From: Neobacillus mesonae
GTDB lineage: Bacteria > Bacillota > Bacilli > Bacillales > Cytobacillaceae
NCBI RefSeq assembly: GCF_023715155.1
Contig: NZ_JAMBNQ010000015.1
Coordinates: 41,688 to 105,687 of the forward strand
Direction: 5' to 3'
DNA length: 64,000 bases
Part shown: positions 43,959 through 53,669 of the stretch, one piece after another
Position numbering within the stretch: position 1 is the first letter of the stretch
Layout: each line of letters opens with the position of its first letter
The notes under the pieces: model-generated
What the model saw: only the letters and a program-made list of their open reading frames with translations
Told to the model about the DNA's origin: nothing
Database searches by the model: none
Translations under genes and position numbers: made by a program

Positions 43959-44222
43959 GCTATATACTGTTAAATTATTCCTGTAGATAGTTTGGACTTG
44001 TGTCTGTTTTATCTAATATACGAAAACGAAAAAGGCTTTTACAATATTGGCAGTATCCAGCCTGGATAAGGTTAACCTTGTTTTTTGTAGATGCGGATAA
44101 CTGGACTTAATCTTCCCTGATGCTTTCATTACAGTGGGGTTAGTGATATGGAAGATACTAGGTGGATTGATATTTGTCAATAGTAAAAAGATTAAGATCA
44201 ATTTTAGTTGTATTTTAGCATA
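43959..44222. other. Intergenic sequence between the IS remnant and the peptidase terminator
   Basis: Nothing recognised beyond an AT-rich stretch; a short frame (44134 onward) has no ribosome site. Confidence 0.5.
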
Positions 44223-44266
44223 TAGTAAAAACGCTAGAATCTTTGTCGATTCTAGCGTTTTTACTA
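44223..44266. terminator. Very strong terminator of the M28 peptidase gene
   Basis: Perfect 19-bp stem TAGTAAAAACGCTAGAATC / GATTCTAGCGTTTTTACTA, 6-nt loop. Confidence 0.9.
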
Positions 44267-44274
44267 TTTCTTTA

Positions 44275-45651
44275 TTAATCTACTGCACGGTTTTCGAAAT
44301 CGTAGTTCACTATTGCTGGGGCCACATGTGCTCGATCAAGTGCAGGTGTATCCGGGCGAATAATTTGATAGGCTGCTGCTCCAACGGTTGATGCAGCTTG
44401 TTGCAGCTTTTCTTTACTGATATGTTCAATCGTATCTGTTGGCTTGTGATACTGAGGTTCAACCGGTGAATGAATAAATAGAGCAGAAGGAATGCCAACG
44501 TCATGGAATGGCTGATGGTCACTTCTTCCTAACTGTCCATACGGTACTGCAACATCATACAATCTCGATGTGGCTGACGCTCCTAAGTCGGTAACAAGAT
44601 TTTTCTGACCGTCAATTGTGTACATGATCAGTCCACCTAATGGATGATCTTCTCCAGCTTCCGCCCCGCCAATCATATCCATTTGGAAGTGGGCAACCAT
44701 GCGGTCTATATCAGATTGTGGAAGCTGTGATACATAAAAGGATGAGCCCACCATCCCTCTTTCTTCAGAACCGAAAGTCAGGAAACGGACTTCTGTATCA
44801 ATCGGAGTATTGACAAAAATTCTTGCGAGCTCCAATACAGCTGAAACTCCGGAAGCATCGTCATTTGCTCCTGGACCATTAGCAACGGAGTCATGGTGTG
44901 CACCAATCGTAACGATCTGCCCAGTGTCCTTGTTCTTGTTTGGCTTTAATTTAGCCTCAACCACATAGGATGTTTTCTCGATTCTTTCGATATCGACATC
45001 TAATGTAGCTGTAACTGGACCGTTCTTTAATTTTTCGACCAATTCAAGACCTTGTGCACGAGTAATGGCTACAGCAGGAACCTCACCATTTGCTTGTCCG
45101 AAGTTATTTCCGGTACCGGTGTTGTACATAAGTACCCCAACCGCGCCTTTAGCTGCCACATTTTGTACTTTTTCAACAAATGTTATATCACCGCGTTCCA
45201 CCAAGGCAATTTTCCCTTTCACATCATCGGTAACCGTGCCAGCTAAAGCTTTTCCAACATTAACGAGCTCTGCCGTTACATTTCCGCTTCCACTTCCGCT
45301 AAAAGCATGTCCATTTAAATCGGCTCCATCTACAATTGCCTGCTGTTTGAGTGTCTTATAATCATAGATTGGGAATGGTATTCTTCTAGTTTCGAGGCCT
45401 AAGCTTTTAAACTGGCTCTCTATGTACTCAACCCCACGAACCTCTCCCGCTGTACCAGCTTCCCTTGGCACAGTTGATAGATACTTAATGGTATTATACA
45501 TATTATCTGCACTGATTTTTTTTATAACTTTGTTGTCAAAAGCTGTTACGGATTGTGCGTTTACTGCAATGTTGGTTTGAGCATATACAACCCCTGCTGA
45601 TAAAAGCATGCTTGTTGTAAGAACTGTGATTATTGATTTTCGTCCAAACAT
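44275..45651 (-). CDS. ywaD: Secreted M28-family aminopeptidase with PA domain (YwaD-like)
   Basis: The 458-residue product has a Sec signal (MFGRKSIITVLTTSMLLSAG, cleaved near VYA), a protease-associated insert (residues ~130-215) and an M28 catalytic domain. Zinc ligands and catalytic residues are seen in IGAHHDSVANGPGANDDASG, GSEERGMVGSSFY, QMDMIGG and GRSDHQPFHDVGIPS. The length is close to B. subtilis YwaD (455), a secreted double-zinc leucyl aminopeptidase. It probably releases amino acids from extracellular peptides. Confidence 0.93.
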   Translation of the reverse strand: MFGRKSIITVLTTSMLLSAGVVYAQTNIAVNAQSVTAFDNKVIKKISADNMYNTIKYLSTVPREAGTAGEVRGVEYIESQFKSLGLETRRIPFPIYDYKTLKQQAIVDGADLNGHAFSGSGSGNVTAELVNVGKALAGTVTDDVKGKIALVERGDITFVEKVQNVAAKGAVGVLMYNTGTGNNFGQANGEVPAVAITRAQGLELVEKLKNGPVTATLDVDIERIEKTSYVVEAKLKPNKNKDTGQIVTIGAHHDSVANGPGANDDASGVSAVLELARIFVNTPIDTEVRFLTFGSEERGMVGSSFYVSQLPQSDIDRMVAHFQMDMIGGAEAGEDHPLGGLIMYTIDGQKNLVTDLGASATSRLYDVAVPYGQLGRSDHQPFHDVGIPSALFIHSPVEPQYHKPTDTIEHISKEKLQQAASTVGAAAYQIIRPDTPALDRAHVAPAIVNYDFENRAVD

Positions 45652-46870
45652 GGAACTCCCCCTTTGGAATAGTGATACTCTTTTATTATTACTACTTGGA
45701 AGAATATAGTAAACAAGAATCGTTTTACAAAATCCTAAAAATTCCTATAAAATCCGCTAATAGCTTACATTGAATCTATTCATTATTTTGAAAGCGATAC
45801 CAAAATTATTTATATTAGAATGATAATTAATAGTATCTCCATTTTAAAATACTAATATTTTCACTACTAAAAAGCTAGATTACTATATTAATTCTCCCAT
45901 CACCTAACATTCGAGTAAAAAGGACATTCTTTGCAATATCCTATAACCCTTCAACACCTCATGTGTTGCCGCATACATTCTGGACATGTGGAGTGCGTTG
46001 TGCAATTGATATTAAAGGTGCAGCCCAAAAATAAACATTTCCGGACCAAAATAAATATTTCCGATTTCAGCCCTGATGTTGTGAAAAAATACTTTTCTGA
46101 TTTCAGGGCTGTTTCATGCTTAATCCATTTTCCAGACTGGTTTCATCTTGATTTTTTCCCTTAACCAGCTTTCGGAAGGTTTATTTAAAAAACGAAAAAG
46201 GCATAAAAAAATACGGGAAAACAGCCATTTTTGAATCAAAAAAGATCCAAAATGAGTGGTCAGTCAGAAAGCCTTAATTTAACCGGAACGGTAGAATGGG
46301 GATTGGTGAGGGGGATTTCGGAAATTAACTTTGTTGTACAAAAGGTGTAACCCTGAAATAATCAATTGCTGGTGGAAATAAACTTTTGCTAAACCGACCT
46401 TGATTTCGGTAGTAGTAAAGAAGAAACTCATTAGTTTATAATATTTAATCCAAGATTTGGAATGATATGAATTAGGCGGAAGAAAAGCTGATTGAAATGA
46501 ATGTGCCAGGTAGATTCAGCTGATTTTTAATGAAATTTAATAAATTCGAGGCTATTTTAATCAGATTTTTCATCAGTCTTTTTACGAAAGAGTCCCCATC
46601 TTCCACCATTATTATGAACCAAAATATATATATGGTGTTTTTATGAATCTCTACGGAATTTTTCAGAGTTATGATTCTGTACTCTTTAAAAAAGCCATCG
46701 TCGATGGGGTAAAAGGCTCTTTATTTAACTGATATGATCATTTGGTTATTACTAAAATAAGTATTATGAATAGGCAGATTGATGCTGATAAGACATATAA
46801 GAATTTGATTGTTCGAAGAATGAAGGGATTTACTAATGAATACTGAATTTAGAATACTGAGGTATAAAGT
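45652..46870. other. 1.2-kb gap with repeat and element remnants
   Basis: Contains the third rlmCD-like repeat (45961-46018), tandem ~20-bp repeats AAAATAAACATTTCCG / AAAATAAATATTTCCG (46031-46065), an inverted repeat CAGCCCTGA / TCAGGGCTG (about 46068-46112), and a segment near 46340-46375 (TTGTACAAAAGGTGTAAC) related to 54210-54240. The ~20-bp direct repeats look like the ends of a decayed IS21-type element. No intact gene. Confidence 0.55.
45961..46018 (+). repeat. rlmCD 3'-end repeat, copy 3 (degenerate)
   Basis: GTGTTGCCGCATAC and CATGTGGAGTGCGTTGTGCAAT recall the rlmCD terminus; translation of one frame gives GHVECVVQLILKV. Like copy 2 it is 4 nt longer than rlmCD in the PHT-HVEC region, so copies 2 and 3 share an origin. 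Confidence 0.65.
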
Positions 46871-47278
46871 ATGGATGATGGTAAAAAGCAAGCTGGCGAT
46901 TTTCCTATAAAGCCGCAAACAAATGACTCGAAATATATACAGCAGCATTTAGCTAATGAGAGGACCTATCTTGCTTGGGTTAGAACAAGTATAACGATTA
47001 TGGGGGTGGGATTTTTAATAACAAACCTCCATTTTACTACACTTACGGCAAAAGTCATTATGGCAGATATATTAGCAAGATTCATCGGGTTAGCCTCAAT
47101 AATTGTAGGGGTAATTGCATTAATTATTACTAGTATTACGTATTTCACGAAAGGAAATCAAATTAGTAATCAAACATTTAAATATTCCAAACTTACAGTA
47201 ATTTACTTATCCTTTTCTCTAATTCTAATCTTTCTGGTCTTTGGGGTTTATTACTTATTTGTTTGGGGAGTGTTATAG
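46871..47278 (+). CDS. DUF202 / YidH-family membrane protein
   Basis: The 135-residue product has a hydrophilic N-terminus, the conserved block HLANERTYLAWVRTSITIMG, and three membrane spans. This is the DUF202 signature seen in YidH and in the membrane part of VTC polyphosphate polymerases; the function of stand-alone bacterial members is unknown. GAGGTAT precedes the ATG, and a hairpin terminator follows at 47288. Confidence 0.85.
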   Translation: MDDGKKQAGDFPIKPQTNDSKYIQQHLANERTYLAWVRTSITIMGVGFLITNLHFTTLTAKVIMADILARFIGLASIIVGVIALIITSITYFTKGNQISNQTFKYSKLTVIYLSFSLILIFLVFGVYYLFVWGVL

Positions 47279-47668
47279 CAAAAGAGTATTGGCGAAACTT
47301 CCAGTTGGAAGATCGCCTTTTTTGTTTTAATTGATTTTTACTTTAGAAATAAGCGACCTAAAAAATTGGAGAATATGGAATCCTTTAAAAGTGCAATTCT
47401 AGGAATAAATTTTACAATATGTCCTGCATGTGAAGAGCTAACAGAATTTATCAAGAAAACTACGTAAAGTCCAAAAAGAAAGTCATTTAAAGCTAAGGAT
47501 GACTCTGTAGAAAAAGAATGAATTCTCTTTTTAAATAAATTTAATAGCTTTTTTGAAAATGACCTTTGTTCAAAAATACTAATCTATCCTTATGGCTTTA
47601 CACCTTTTTATAAACAATTTAAAATTAACATGAATTTTGATACTTAATAACTATAGTGGAGGTGCATA
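47279..47668. other. 390-bp gap: terminator and a possible 30-codon ORF
   Basis: Terminator stem GGCGA / TCGCC with inner TTCCA / TGGAA at 47289-47320. A short frame 47375-47467 (MESFKSAILGINFTICPACE...) has GGAG only 4 nt from the ATG and a CPAC motif; coding status is doubtful. Confidence 0.45.
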
Positions 47669-48601
47669 ATGGAAAGAATGCGTAGAAGAAAGAAACATAG
47701 ATTGATAAAGTCGTTCCTTTTATTATTCGTTTTTATTATAGGAAGTGCAGCCGTATACGCTGCTTATCAATATAAACAAGGTGTTTCCCTAGCTAAGGAT
47801 GGAAAATTTAAAGATGATGAGAAACAAGCAGCTTCCTTTCACGGAGAAGATGTTAAATTTGGTAAAATAAATGTGCTTCTTTTGGGAAGTGATACTCGTG
47901 GAGAAGATCATGCAAGAACGGATTCGATCATGATAGCCCATTATGATCAAGAGACTCACCAAGCTAAGCTGGTTTCCATTATGAGGGACACTTATGTTAA
48001 TATTCCTGGACATGGTAAACAGAAAATAAATGCAGCCTATGCGTATGGCGGACCAGAGCTTCTTAGAAAAACTATTAAAGAAAACTTTGATATTGATGTA
48101 AACTATTATGCTGTTGTTGATTTTAAAGGATTCTCTAAAATTACAGATATAATTGCCCCAGATGGAATCAAAGTGGATGTTCCATATGAAATGTCGTATG
48201 GAATTGGAACTACATTAGATCCTGGAAAGCAAACTTTACATGGGGATAAGTTGTTGGGCTATGTACGTTTTCGCCATGATCGACTAAGCGATTTCGGCAG
48301 AGTTCAAAGACAACAGGAGATTATTGGAAAGTTGAAGGATCAAGCCTTGAGTCTAGGGAGTATTTTAAAACTCCCTAAAATATTGGGGGTTATCGACCCT
48401 TATGTTGATACCAATTTGGATACGCCGACTTTATTATCTTTAGGGAAAGATTTGCTCACTAATGAATCTAATAAAATGCAAACAATGCGTGTCCCTGTTA
48501 ATGGTTCTTTTACAAATGAACGATTTGATAATGTTGGTGCTGTGTTAAGTATTAACCTTAATCAAAATAAATCTGCTTTAAATGAATTTTTATCATCATA
48601 A
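47669..48601 (+). CDS. LytR-CpsA-Psr (LCP) family protein, teichoic-acid transferase-like
   Basis: The 310-residue product has a short basic cytoplasmic start, one membrane span (residues ~12-32) and an extracellular LCP domain. Conserved LCP residues appear in LLLGSDTRGEDHARTDSIMI, VSIMRDTYVNIPGHGKQKIN, AYAYGGPELL and YVRFRHDRLSDFGRVQRQQ (the Arg cluster that binds the polyprenyl pyrophosphate). LCP enzymes attach wall teichoic acid or other glycopolymers to peptidoglycan (TagT/U/V in B. subtilis). GGAGGTGCATA precedes the ATG. Confidence 0.92.
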   Translation: MERMRRRKKHRLIKSFLLLFVFIIGSAAVYAAYQYKQGVSLAKDGKFKDDEKQAASFHGEDVKFGKINVLLLGSDTRGEDHARTDSIMIAHYDQETHQAKLVSIMRDTYVNIPGHGKQKINAAYAYGGPELLRKTIKENFDIDVNYYAVVDFKGFSKITDIIAPDGIKVDVPYEMSYGIGTTLDPGKQTLHGDKLLGYVRFRHDRLSDFGRVQRQQEIIGKLKDQALSLGSILKLPKILGVIDPYVDTNLDTPTLLSLGKDLLTNESNKMQTMRVPVNGSFTNERFDNVGAVLSINLNQNKSALNEFLSS

Positions 48602-48605
48602 TAAA

Positions 48606-48642
48606 AAAAACAAGATGGAAAAAACCATCTTGTATTTTTTTT
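48606..48642 (+). terminator. Terminator after the LCP gene
   Basis: Stem ACAAGATGG / CCATCTTGT, loop AAAAAA, T run. Confidence 0.85.
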
Positions 48643-48809
48643 GCCACTAATAGAAAAATAGATAGAAAATAATTTTTTATCAATGGGGGGATTTTAAAAA
48701 GGTAGCAACTTTATAGTAGAAAGTAGCGGAGAGAGTGATAATAAGAGGAAATCTACTTAGAAAAGTTCGAAAATATCATCATTATAAAGATTTTAACTTA
48801 AACAAAGTA

Positions 48810-48831
48810 TTTGTCGAAATTTGATGACAAA
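48810..48831 (+). promoter_or_regulatory. Spo0A box pair upstream of the Spo0E-like gene
   Basis: TTTGTCGAAA (48810-48819) contains the full consensus 0A box TTTGTCRAA. On the opposite strand TTTGTCATC (48823-48831) agrees at 7 of 9. A TAAAAT -10-like hexamer is at 48862-48867. The position 75-95 bp ahead of the start fits control by Spo0A. Confidence 0.6.
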
Positions 48832-48903
48832 ATAGTTAACGTTGAATGCGCTTTCTGTTGGTAAAATGGCCCTAGACATCGGAAAAAATAAGGAGTTATT
48901 GAA

Positions 48904-49074
48904 ATGATAAGCACTAATATACTGAAAAATATTGCAACTGTAAGAAAAAACATGATTTCAGCAGGAATGTCAAAAGGTTTTACCTCGCCAGAAACTATTA
49001 AACTAAGTCAAACCCTTGATAAATTAATGAATCAACAAATGAATAGATTAAATCAAAATGTTAAAACAAAATAA
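48904..49074 (+). CDS. Spo0E-like aspartyl-phosphate phosphatase (56 aa)
   Basis: ATG 48904 follows AAGGAGTTATTGAA. The product contains RKNMISAGMSKGFTSPETIK followed by LSQTLDKLMN, the Spo0E-family signature (SQxLDxLI/MN) on the second helix of a two-helix hairpin. Family members dephosphorylate Spo0A~P (or related regulators) and delay sporulation. The upstream perfect 0A box suggests feedback by Spo0A. The next gene is a PAS-type sensor kinase. Confidence 0.85.
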   Translation: MISTNILKNIATVRKNMISAGMSKGFTSPETIKLSQTLDKLMNQQMNRLNQNVKTK

Positions 49075-49386
49075 ATATGCATTCCATTTCATTGCTTATC
49101 CTTTTTTCCAAGTATAACTTCGGCGCAACTATTATCATTAAACCCTCAATTTCCTTAAGTTACCTGGATGAAATAAATCACTTTTTATCTTTTTTAGAAA
49201 ATGTTGAAAGTTCCATCAAATAGATTTAAAATAGATTTAAGATAAATAATGGATACTTTTGCTTATATTTCCACTATTTATAAGATTAACTAGGTGAATT
49301 GGACTTAATCCCTTTAAAAGATAATGCTCATGTTTATATTTTGAACGTATGGATGAATGGACAAGACAAAATATTTGAGTTGGTCA
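49075..49386. other. Gap between spo0E-like and kinase genes
   Basis: Contains a short frame ending ...HVYILNVWMNGQDKIFELVK (about 49298-49417) without a clear start; it may be a gene remnant. Otherwise nothing recognised. Confidence 0.4.
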
Positions 49387-49424
49387 AAAGTCAAGATGGG
49401 TTATTTGTTCCATCTTGACTTTCT
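49387..49424 (+). terminator. Terminator directly upstream of the PAS kinase
   Basis: Perfect 13-bp stem AAAGTCAAGATGG / CCATCTTGACTTT with T-rich tail. It rules out the 49415 start of the following frame. Confidence 0.8.
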
Positions 49425-49453
49425 TATTATCAGGGAAAGGACTGAAAAGAGAT

Positions 49454-51310
49454 ATGAGCAGCTATATTGAGGAAGTTAAATATAAAAGAAAATTGTTATT
49501 AAATAAATATTTGCTTGAAAGTAACGGACAATGTAATTCAATAATAAAAGAGAACGTCGATGCCATTTTTGTTTTAGATTTGGAGGGCAATTTTGTTCAA
49601 GTAAACACTGCATTTGAAAAACTTTTGGTATATTCCGTTGATGAAGCTCTTCAAATGAAACTTCAAACACTTATACCAATTAAAGATTTAAATAAGGTTC
49701 TAAATTATTTTCATAAATCTGTTCTTGGTCACTTTGAAAACTTTGATAGTAAAATTATAAACAAATTCAATCAAATTCTTGATATAAATGTTATGTTTCT
49801 TCCGCTAATATTTGACGAACAGGTTGTTGGAGTATCTGGGGTTATTAAGGATATTACTGAACTAAAAAGAAAAAACAAAGAGGTCCGAAAAATAGAGGAA
49901 ATCCACCGTTCTTTAACAAAAAATGTACTGGATATCATTCTAAGTGTTAATGTTCTAGGTGAAATCCAGTATATATCCCCTGCTTGTAAAAGTATTTTGG
50001 GGTTTGATCCTGAAGAAATGATCGGGCAGCACCTCAAAACTCTATTTTTCATAAATGATATTGAAGGGGCTATGCAGGATTTTAACTGGGTCTTTTCGGA
50101 ACAGCAAAACGGAAGAAACACTTATAGACTTCCTAAAAAAGACGGCTCCTTTGTTTGGGCAGAGATTCTTTGTAAACCGGTAATTGACCCTGTTACGCGG
50201 AATATTGTGGAAATGGTTTGTGTCATTAGAGATATTACGGAGCAAAAGAATAATGAAGAAGTCCTTAGAAGCCGTAAAAAAGCATTTCGGGAAATAATAG
50301 AACATTTACCGGATGCGGTTATAATTGTTAAAGATTTAAAAATCCAATTCATTAATCAAACGGGAATTCAACTATTTGGTGGTTTAAAAGAAGAAGATAT
50401 TCTTAATAAATCAATACTAGACTTCATTCATCGAGATTATCATCAAATTGCTATAAACCGAGCAAAAAGTATTTCGGATGGAAATATAGCGGACTTTCTA
50501 GAATATAAGTTTATTCGCTTGGATGGGAAGGTAATTGATGTAGAATTGAAAGGAATTCCAACAGTCTTTCTAGAAGAACATGCAAATTACGTTTATATAA
50601 GGGATCGAACAGAAACTAAAAAGACTCAAAAACTTCTTTTACAAGCTGAAAAATTAAACATAGTTGGACAACTTGCTGCTGGAATCGCACATGAGGTAAG
50701 AAATCCTCTTACAGCAATAAAAGGATTTTTACAACTGCTGGAATCAGAATTGAAAGAAAGGCAATCTTACTTTGAAATTATACAGTCGGAAATCGATAGA
50801 ATTGATCTTATTTTAACTGAGCTCTTGGCTCTTGCAAAACCAAAAGATATTAATTTTGAATCAATCGAATTACATTCCTTAGTTGAAGAAGTAAAAACAT
50901 TAATTGATACGCAAGCAATTGTTAATAACATCGAAATAGAGTTTAACTCATCTTTCCGAAATACCCCTTTTATTAATGGTGATAGAAATCAATTGAAACA
51001 AGTATTGATTAATTTTTTGAAAAATGCGATTGAAGCAATTAAAAACGAGGGTTCAATTAAAATTGAGTTAAAAAGTGATGGTTTGGAAAAAATCCAAATA
51101 CTGATTAAGGATTCAGGACCAGGAATTCCACAACATGTTTTGAAACGCATAGGGGAACCATTCTTTACAACAAAAGAAAATGGTACAGGATTAGGAATTA
51201 TGCTTTCTAAACAAATTATTGAAAATCATAAAGGAACTGTACATTTTTGCAGTGATATGCAAGGGACCACTGTTGAAATTATATTACCTGTAAATAAAGG
51301 GACGGAATAA
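49454..51310 (+). CDS. Multi-PAS sensor histidine kinase, KinA/KinE-like
   Basis: The start at ATG 49454 is preferred because 49415 lies in the terminator stem. The 618-residue cytoplasmic protein has three PAS domains (about 40-150, 160-270, 285-395; e.g. NVDAIFVLDLEGNFVQVNTA, NVLDIILSVNVLGEIQYISP), a HisKA motif (QLAAGIAHEVRNPLTAIKGF) and HATPase_c with NFLKNAIEAI, DSGPGIP and GTGLGIML. This is the architecture of sporulation kinases KinA/KinE. No membrane span. Its neighbour is a Spo0E-like phosphatase, so both could act on the phosphorelay. Confidence 0.88.
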   Translation: MSSYIEEVKYKRKLLLNKYLLESNGQCNSIIKENVDAIFVLDLEGNFVQVNTAFEKLLVYSVDEALQMKLQTLIPIKDLNKVLNYFHKSVLGHFENFDSKIINKFNQILDINVMFLPLIFDEQVVGVSGVIKDITELKRKNKEVRKIEEIHRSLTKNVLDIILSVNVLGEIQYISPACKSILGFDPEEMIGQHLKTLFFINDIEGAMQDFNWVFSEQQNGRNTYRLPKKDGSFVWAEILCKPVIDPVTRNIVEMVCVIRDITEQKNNEEVLRSRKKAFREIIEHLPDAVIIVKDLKIQFINQTGIQLFGGLKEEDILNKSILDFIHRDYHQIAINRAKSISDGNIADFLEYKFIRLDGKVIDVELKGIPTVFLEEHANYVYIRDRTETKKTQKLLLQAEKLNIVGQLAAGIAHEVRNPLTAIKGFLQLLESELKERQSYFEIIQSEIDRIDLILTELLALAKPKDINFESIELHSLVEEVKTLIDTQAIVNNIEIEFNSSFRNTPFINGDRNQLKQVLINFLKNAIEAIKNEGSIKIELKSDGLEKIQILIKDSGPGIPQHVLKRIGEPFFTTKENGTGLGIMLSKQIIENHKGTVHFCSDMQGTTVEIILPVNKGTE

Positions 51311-51394
51311 TTAAGAGCCTTATGCTCTTTCTCAATAATGTGCAGCAATCCAAATGGATATAGCAATGCCAATCCTTATAACCTTTAAATGAAA

Positions 51395-51740
51395 GGCTCT
51401 TTTCTAAAAGATTGTTGCTTTTTGCTCCCTTTTTAAGATTCGTTCAAAAAATAGAAATTCCCCTTATTTAGGAAATTGGATGTTAATTAGCTGAAATAGA
51501 CGGAGGAATTTCCCTTATTTGATTTTAAACTGCTAAAATCGGGTGCTTTTCATTGAATAACGGAAAAAACTCCGCTTATTTTTTACTATTTAAGCTCTTA
51601 ATTTTGCAAATAACGGGAAAACTTCCGCTTATTTTTTACTTCCAAGGGGGCTATCCTGTAATCCAGCTTTTTCGCAGAGTCCGCTAATAGAATAAACCAC
51701 CGCTTTTCTTGGCATAACAACATAGTTTACGAAAACAGCC
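51395..51740 (+). repeat. Dispersed repeat family R, copy 2
   Basis: Nearly identical to 27163-27521 over its whole length, with a few-nt gap after AAAAAATAG and a short deletion near CCGCTAATAG. Ends with CGAAAACAGCC like copy 1. Same strand as copies 1 and 3. Confidence 0.9.
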
Positions 51741-52495
51741 AAATGAAAAGAGACGAAAATATGTATGAAATAAGTAAAACTTGCATATTTTTGGTTTTTA
51801 TCATTTTTGTTATTGAACAAAAAGCACTTCTTAGTTAAACAAATCCTAGTATAAATTCTTTCTTATATTCAACATTCGGTGACTAAAACCAAGCTTTTCC
51901 TATACATTGCTTCCTTCAACACTTGCCCGCAATCTCGCTTTTCTGTACTTTATGCTTTTAACCAAGTACATAATCTTTAACAATTAGTGGCCGCACATTA
52001 TTTTACAAGGACGGGGCAGGTTAAAATGATCGAAATATAAGTAACGAAAGATTAAATTCTACTCAGTTCAAAACTTAAAACATCATCTTTCACATCTCCA
52101 TTTAAGCCCATGTAAAAATTCCAAAAAGCCCTGCTTGGTCTTACATTAAGAATGTTCTATCCTTATTTTTCAAAATAGCTTACCCTCAGTATTACAATTG
52201 CAAACCAATAGTATGACCTTGGTGTCTAAATATATGTTGTGCTCCTTTTTATATCAACTTATCTTCCCCGGTAAAGATGTTGATTTTATTTTTTATGTCG
52301 AGAGCCTATTTCGATAAATCTTTGGATACCGATAGAGTATTTCGAATAGGCCCTGCTTTTTTAGGTAAACATAAAATTTTAACTGTAAAGGTGGAGAGTG
52401 TCACAGCCCATTATTGAATATGATTGGAGAAAATAGAAAATACTTTTATGGTGAATAATCATATTCACTATCTTACTAGGGAGTGTCTCTGAAGC
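51741..52495. other. 755-bp gap, no clear gene
   Basis: AT-rich. A long inverted repeat GCCTATTTCGA / TTCGAATAGGC at about 52307-52354, followed by CCTGCTTTTTTAGG, could be a terminator. Nothing else recognised. Confidence 0.5.
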
Positions 52496-52978
52496 ATGTT
52501 AATAGAGCATTTAATTCTGATAATAATGTGGCTATTTGGCATTGCTGGCTTTATTTTGTTTATTCCACGCAAAGACCGTCGCAAGGGGATCTTGGCATAC
52601 TTAATGTTTCAAGCAATTATTTGGCTCTGTGATATGCCTTCTTTTAAATATGGCTTGTTAAGTGCCCCTGTACGGATATTACCAAAAGCGACAGAGCTGA
52701 CCATTACAATCAATTATATTTTTTACCCCGTATTGTTTTCTATATATTACGTCCATAGGAGAATAAATAGCAGAATATGGTCTAAATTTATATACTTTTT
52801 TGTTTGGGTCTCTGCCATCACGTTGTTTGATAGTGTCATTGAGAGGTATACAGATTTATTAGAATATAAATTCATGACGTGGTATTGGATGTGGATATAC
52901 ATAGGGTTTCTCGCTTATGTGAGTCAAATCTGCTGTAATTGGTTCTTTAAAGAGAAAGCCATGGTTCATATGGATTGA
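52496..52978 (+). CDS. CBO0543-family membrane protein (paralogue 1)
   Basis: The 160-residue product has five predicted membrane spans: hydrophobic N-terminus, IPRKDRRKGILAYLMFQAII, and a C-terminal block FDSVIERYTDLLEYKFMTWY with aromatic-rich helices. This pattern (KYTDL-Y--W) is the core of the CBO0543 family, small polytopic proteins of Bacillus and Clostridium with no known function. It is followed 10 bp later by a paralogue. Confidence 0.75.
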   Translation: MLIEHLILIIMWLFGIAGFILFIPRKDRRKGILAYLMFQAIIWLCDMPSFKYGLLSAPVRILPKATELTITINYIFYPVLFSIYYVHRRINSRIWSKFIYFFVWVSAITLFDSVIERYTDLLEYKFMTWYWMWIYIGFLAYVSQICCNWFFKEKAMVHMD

Positions 52979-52988
52979 GGGAAAACTT

Positions 52989-53456
52989 ATGAGAATGGAA
53001 TGGTGGATCTTATTATCGGTGTACATAGTGGCAGCAGGTATTCTTTTCTTTATTCCAAAAAATAAAATTCGACTTGCAGCAGCGGCCTTTTTGTTCAACC
53101 AAGTTATTACTTTTCTAATAGGATTAGTAGTCGTAGAGTTGGGACTTCTTGAGTACCCAATTCGGTTATTTGCTTCGATCAATCGAGCGAGTTTCACGTT
53201 TGAGTATCTTGCCTTTCCAGTCGTTTGTGCCGCCTTTAGTGTATGGTATCCCAATAATCGACGTCTTCTTTTTCAATATGGTTATTATGCTGGATTTAGT
53301 TCGGTGTTAACAATCGTTGAGGTCATTATCGAAAAATACACCGACCTCATCAGATACATACACTGGGAATGGTATATTTCTTGGATCACAATATGTATCT
53401 CGTTATTTATAGTGCGTTTATTTTGCGTCTGGTTTTTCGCAAAGGGGAGAGCATAA
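52989..53456 (+). CDS. CBO0543-family membrane protein (paralogue 2)
   Basis: The 155-residue product aligns by eye with the preceding one: IPKNKIRLAAAAFLFNQVIT, EYPIRLFASINRASFTFEYL, and IEKYTDLIRYIHWEWYISWI. Five spans. Site TTGAGGGAAAAC precedes ATG 52989. It forms an operon with paralogue 1; the pair arose by tandem duplication. Confidence 0.75.
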   Translation: MRMEWWILLSVYIVAAGILFFIPKNKIRLAAAAFLFNQVITFLIGLVVVELGLLEYPIRLFASINRASFTFEYLAFPVVCAAFSVWYPNNRRLLFQYGYYAGFSSVLTIVEVIIEKYTDLIRYIHWEWYISWITICISLFIVRLFCVWFFAKGRA

Positions 53457-53669
53457 TACTTGTGTACTTGGAAACAGTTTTTCTGCAAATATGTGCCTCA
53501 TTTCCAAGCAAGGTGCGTTTTTATTGTTTTTTGTTTGACTATCCGGGAACAAAAAAGCTAATGAGATTTTTCTTGTATTTATATCAGCCGTCATGACTCG
53601 CATGATATGTGGGTATACTTGAAATATTTATAAATTAAAGATAAAAGATTAAGGGTTTAGAGTAACAGC

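Noticed and set aside
45931..46164. 77-codon ORF as a gene
   Set aside because: It is a chance frame through the degenerate rlmCD-like repeat and IS-like ends.
49415..49453. Earlier start for the PAS kinase
   Set aside because: It lies in a perfect terminator hairpin and has no ribosome site.
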